Origin: Parachlamydiales bacterium
GTDB taxonomy: Bacteria; Chlamydiota; Chlamydiia; Chlamydiales; Rhabdochlamydiaceae
NCBI GenBank assembly: GCA_020050965.1
Contig: JAGVJV010000277.1
Coordinates: 1 to 12,773, forward strand
Reading direction: 5' to 3'
Length of the DNA stretch: 12,773 nucleotides
This document shows, in pieces, positions 11,800 to 12,773 of this stretch; position 1 is the first letter of the stretch; every line of letters starts with the position of its first letter. The notes beneath the pieces were generated by a model, which was given only the letters and a program-made list of their open reading frames with translations, was not told the DNA's origin and ran no database searches. Both the position numbers and the translations under genes were made by a program.

Positions 11800-12773
11800 T
11801 TAACTTTGCAAGGTTGTTTGTCCCTTTTCGAGGATCTGAATGATTGCACTTAAGGATTTTGGATCATGGACCAATCCAGAATGGCCAGTATCGATTTCGA
11901 CTTGATGCGTTTGATCGAGAATGCTCTTATCCCGGCAGAGACGATCTCTTGTGGCCATGACATCAAAAGCCTCACAATTTGTTGGGATGCTTGAAATGGG
12001 TGTTCCTAGTGTAATCACACGGCGCACATATGGATAGTTGGGATTCTCATTCACTAATACATCTATAAAATATGCACCCATTGAATGTCCGATCAGATCG
12101 ATCTTAAAGGCATCATTCTTTATACCATACTGCTTATGGATTGAAATAATTTTAGTGGCAATAGGCGATAGATTATCAGTATTATAAAGTGTAAAAGAAT
12201 CAACAGGTCTTTCATTTCCCTTTTCTTTAAGAGTGTGCATTAAGGGTAAAAATGAACCTTGGTGGCTACGATTGCCATTAAGAACAAGAATAGGGACTAA
12301 CTTTTTCTGCTTCTCAGTTAAGACCCGAGGGTTCGCTCCATAGAGATAGAATCGCTTCATAAAGCCAAGTGGTGCTAGCGCAAGGGAAGTCATGCTCTCA
12401 CTAAATTCATTTAGAAGATTGATGGCTATGCGCTGAGGAATGCTATCCTTTTTAAAATACTGCGGAATCATAGTTTTAAAAGGATCTAGAAGCTTCTCAT
12501 AGATCTTTGGAGTTTGATATTCTTGCCAGATCCTTTTCTCTGCGCCTGTAATGAGCGCTAGAGGAGATGTTCCCGCTTGCATGAGTCGATAGCCAATCAT
12601 CGGACTAATTAGACCTGCAGCTGTAGCTAAAATATGAATGACGACTTGTAGTGGCTGCGTAATAAGAGCGCTTAAGTCCAGGCAGAGGAGTTTGCAATGA
12701 TCCAATAGCCGTTTGCTATTTCCAAAGGAACCCAAAGTAAAGAGCGTTGCTAGGGTATAAAATGCGACTTTAG
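11800..12773 (-). CDS. Alpha/beta hydrolase (lipase/esterase-like), 5' end outside window
   Basis: An alpha/beta hydrolase with the nucleophile elbow IDLIGHSMGAYF; the Ser codon is at 12082-12084. Later, FDVMATRDRLC could supply the acidic residue, and DTGHSGLVHD the catalytic His. The core strand VPILVLNGNRSHQGSF precedes the elbow, as in PGAP1- and lipase-type hydrolases. The first 130 residues are extra, with a hydrophobic span (LQVVIHILATAAGLISPMIGY), so the protein is probably membrane-associated. A TTG at 12735 is a possible start. However, the frame stays open to the window edge, reading KVAFYTLATLFTLGSFGNSK, which looks like a signal or anchor, so the true start likely lies just beyond. 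Substrate unknown. It is 46 nt upstream of the secreted-protein gene on the same strand and could share its transcript. Confidence 0.82.
   Translation of the reverse strand, partial: KVAFYTLATLFTLGSFGNSKRLLDHCKLLCLDLSALITQPLQVVIHILATAAGLISPMIGYRLMQAGTSPLALITGAEKRIWQEYQTPKIYEKLLDPFKTMIPQYFKKDSIPQRIAINLLNEFSESMTSLALAPLGFMKRFYLYGANPRVLTEKQKKLVPILVLNGNRSHQGSFLPLMHTLKEKGNERPVDSFTLYNTDNLSPIATKIISIHKQYGIKNDAFKIDLIGHSMGAYFIDVLVNENPNYPYVRRVITLGTPISSIPTNCEAFDVMATRDRLCRDKSILDQTHQVEIDTGHSGLVHDPKSLSAIIQILEKGQTTLQS

Noticed and set aside
1..12773. CRISPR array, insertion sequence or prophage genes
   Set aside because: No regularly spaced repeats, transposase, integrase or phage structural genes were seen in any frame.

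Overview
The window looks like chromosomal DNA from a member of the Chlamydiota, most likely an amoeba-associated (environmental) lineage. The reasons are the queuine-type tRNA salvage pair yhhQ-tgt, small lineage-type hypothetical proteins with hydrophobic or Pro/Ser-rich N-termini, and tight packing with tail-to-tail gene overlaps. This assignment is inferred from gene content; no rRNA or species marker is present. Coding is dense on both strands, and the only mobile-looking segment is around a tRNA-Ser gene.

Layout. Positions 1-258 hold the 3' end of an Hsp20 small heat-shock protein. It overlaps tail-to-tail a membrane-anchored GlnD/DUF294-type nucleotidyltransferase (245-1339, minus). 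A two-gene plus-strand operon follows: the YhhQ queuosine-precursor transporter (1385-2047) and tRNA-guanine transglycosylase (2040-3164), overlapping by 8 bp. Thymidine kinase (3157-3732, minus) lies downstream of an exported hypothetical protein (3791-4366, minus) and is probably cotranscribed with it. An almost perfect 12-bp inverted repeat between the two covers the tdk ribosome-binding site.

Positions 4500-5159 encode a Pro/Ser-rich protein with one hydrophobic helix. Next come a tyrosine-rich exported small protein (5199-5513) and, 5 nt later, a large ADP-forming acyl-CoA synthetase fused to a GNAT acetyltransferase (5519-8224). An AbiE-type toxin-antitoxin pair (8202-9691, minus) has its own inverted-repeat operator. 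Beside it is tRNA-Ser(UGA) (9814-9898), whose last 17 nt plus TTG are repeated 103 bp downstream in a hairpin-rich tail. The right end holds a Bcr/CflA-like MFS transporter (10082-11305), a secreted beta-rich small protein (11313-11753, minus) and an alpha/beta hydrolase (11800 to the window edge, minus).

How the genes work together. YhhQ and Tgt form an import-and-insert pathway for a queuosine base. The upstream gene may switch on thymidine kinase translation by melting the hairpin over its ribosome-binding site. AbiEi and AbiEii form a self-regulated toxin-antitoxin operon next to a likely integration or tail-duplication site. The remaining genes read as independent housekeeping or surface functions. 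I saw no complete prophage, transposase, CRISPR array or large biosynthetic cluster.
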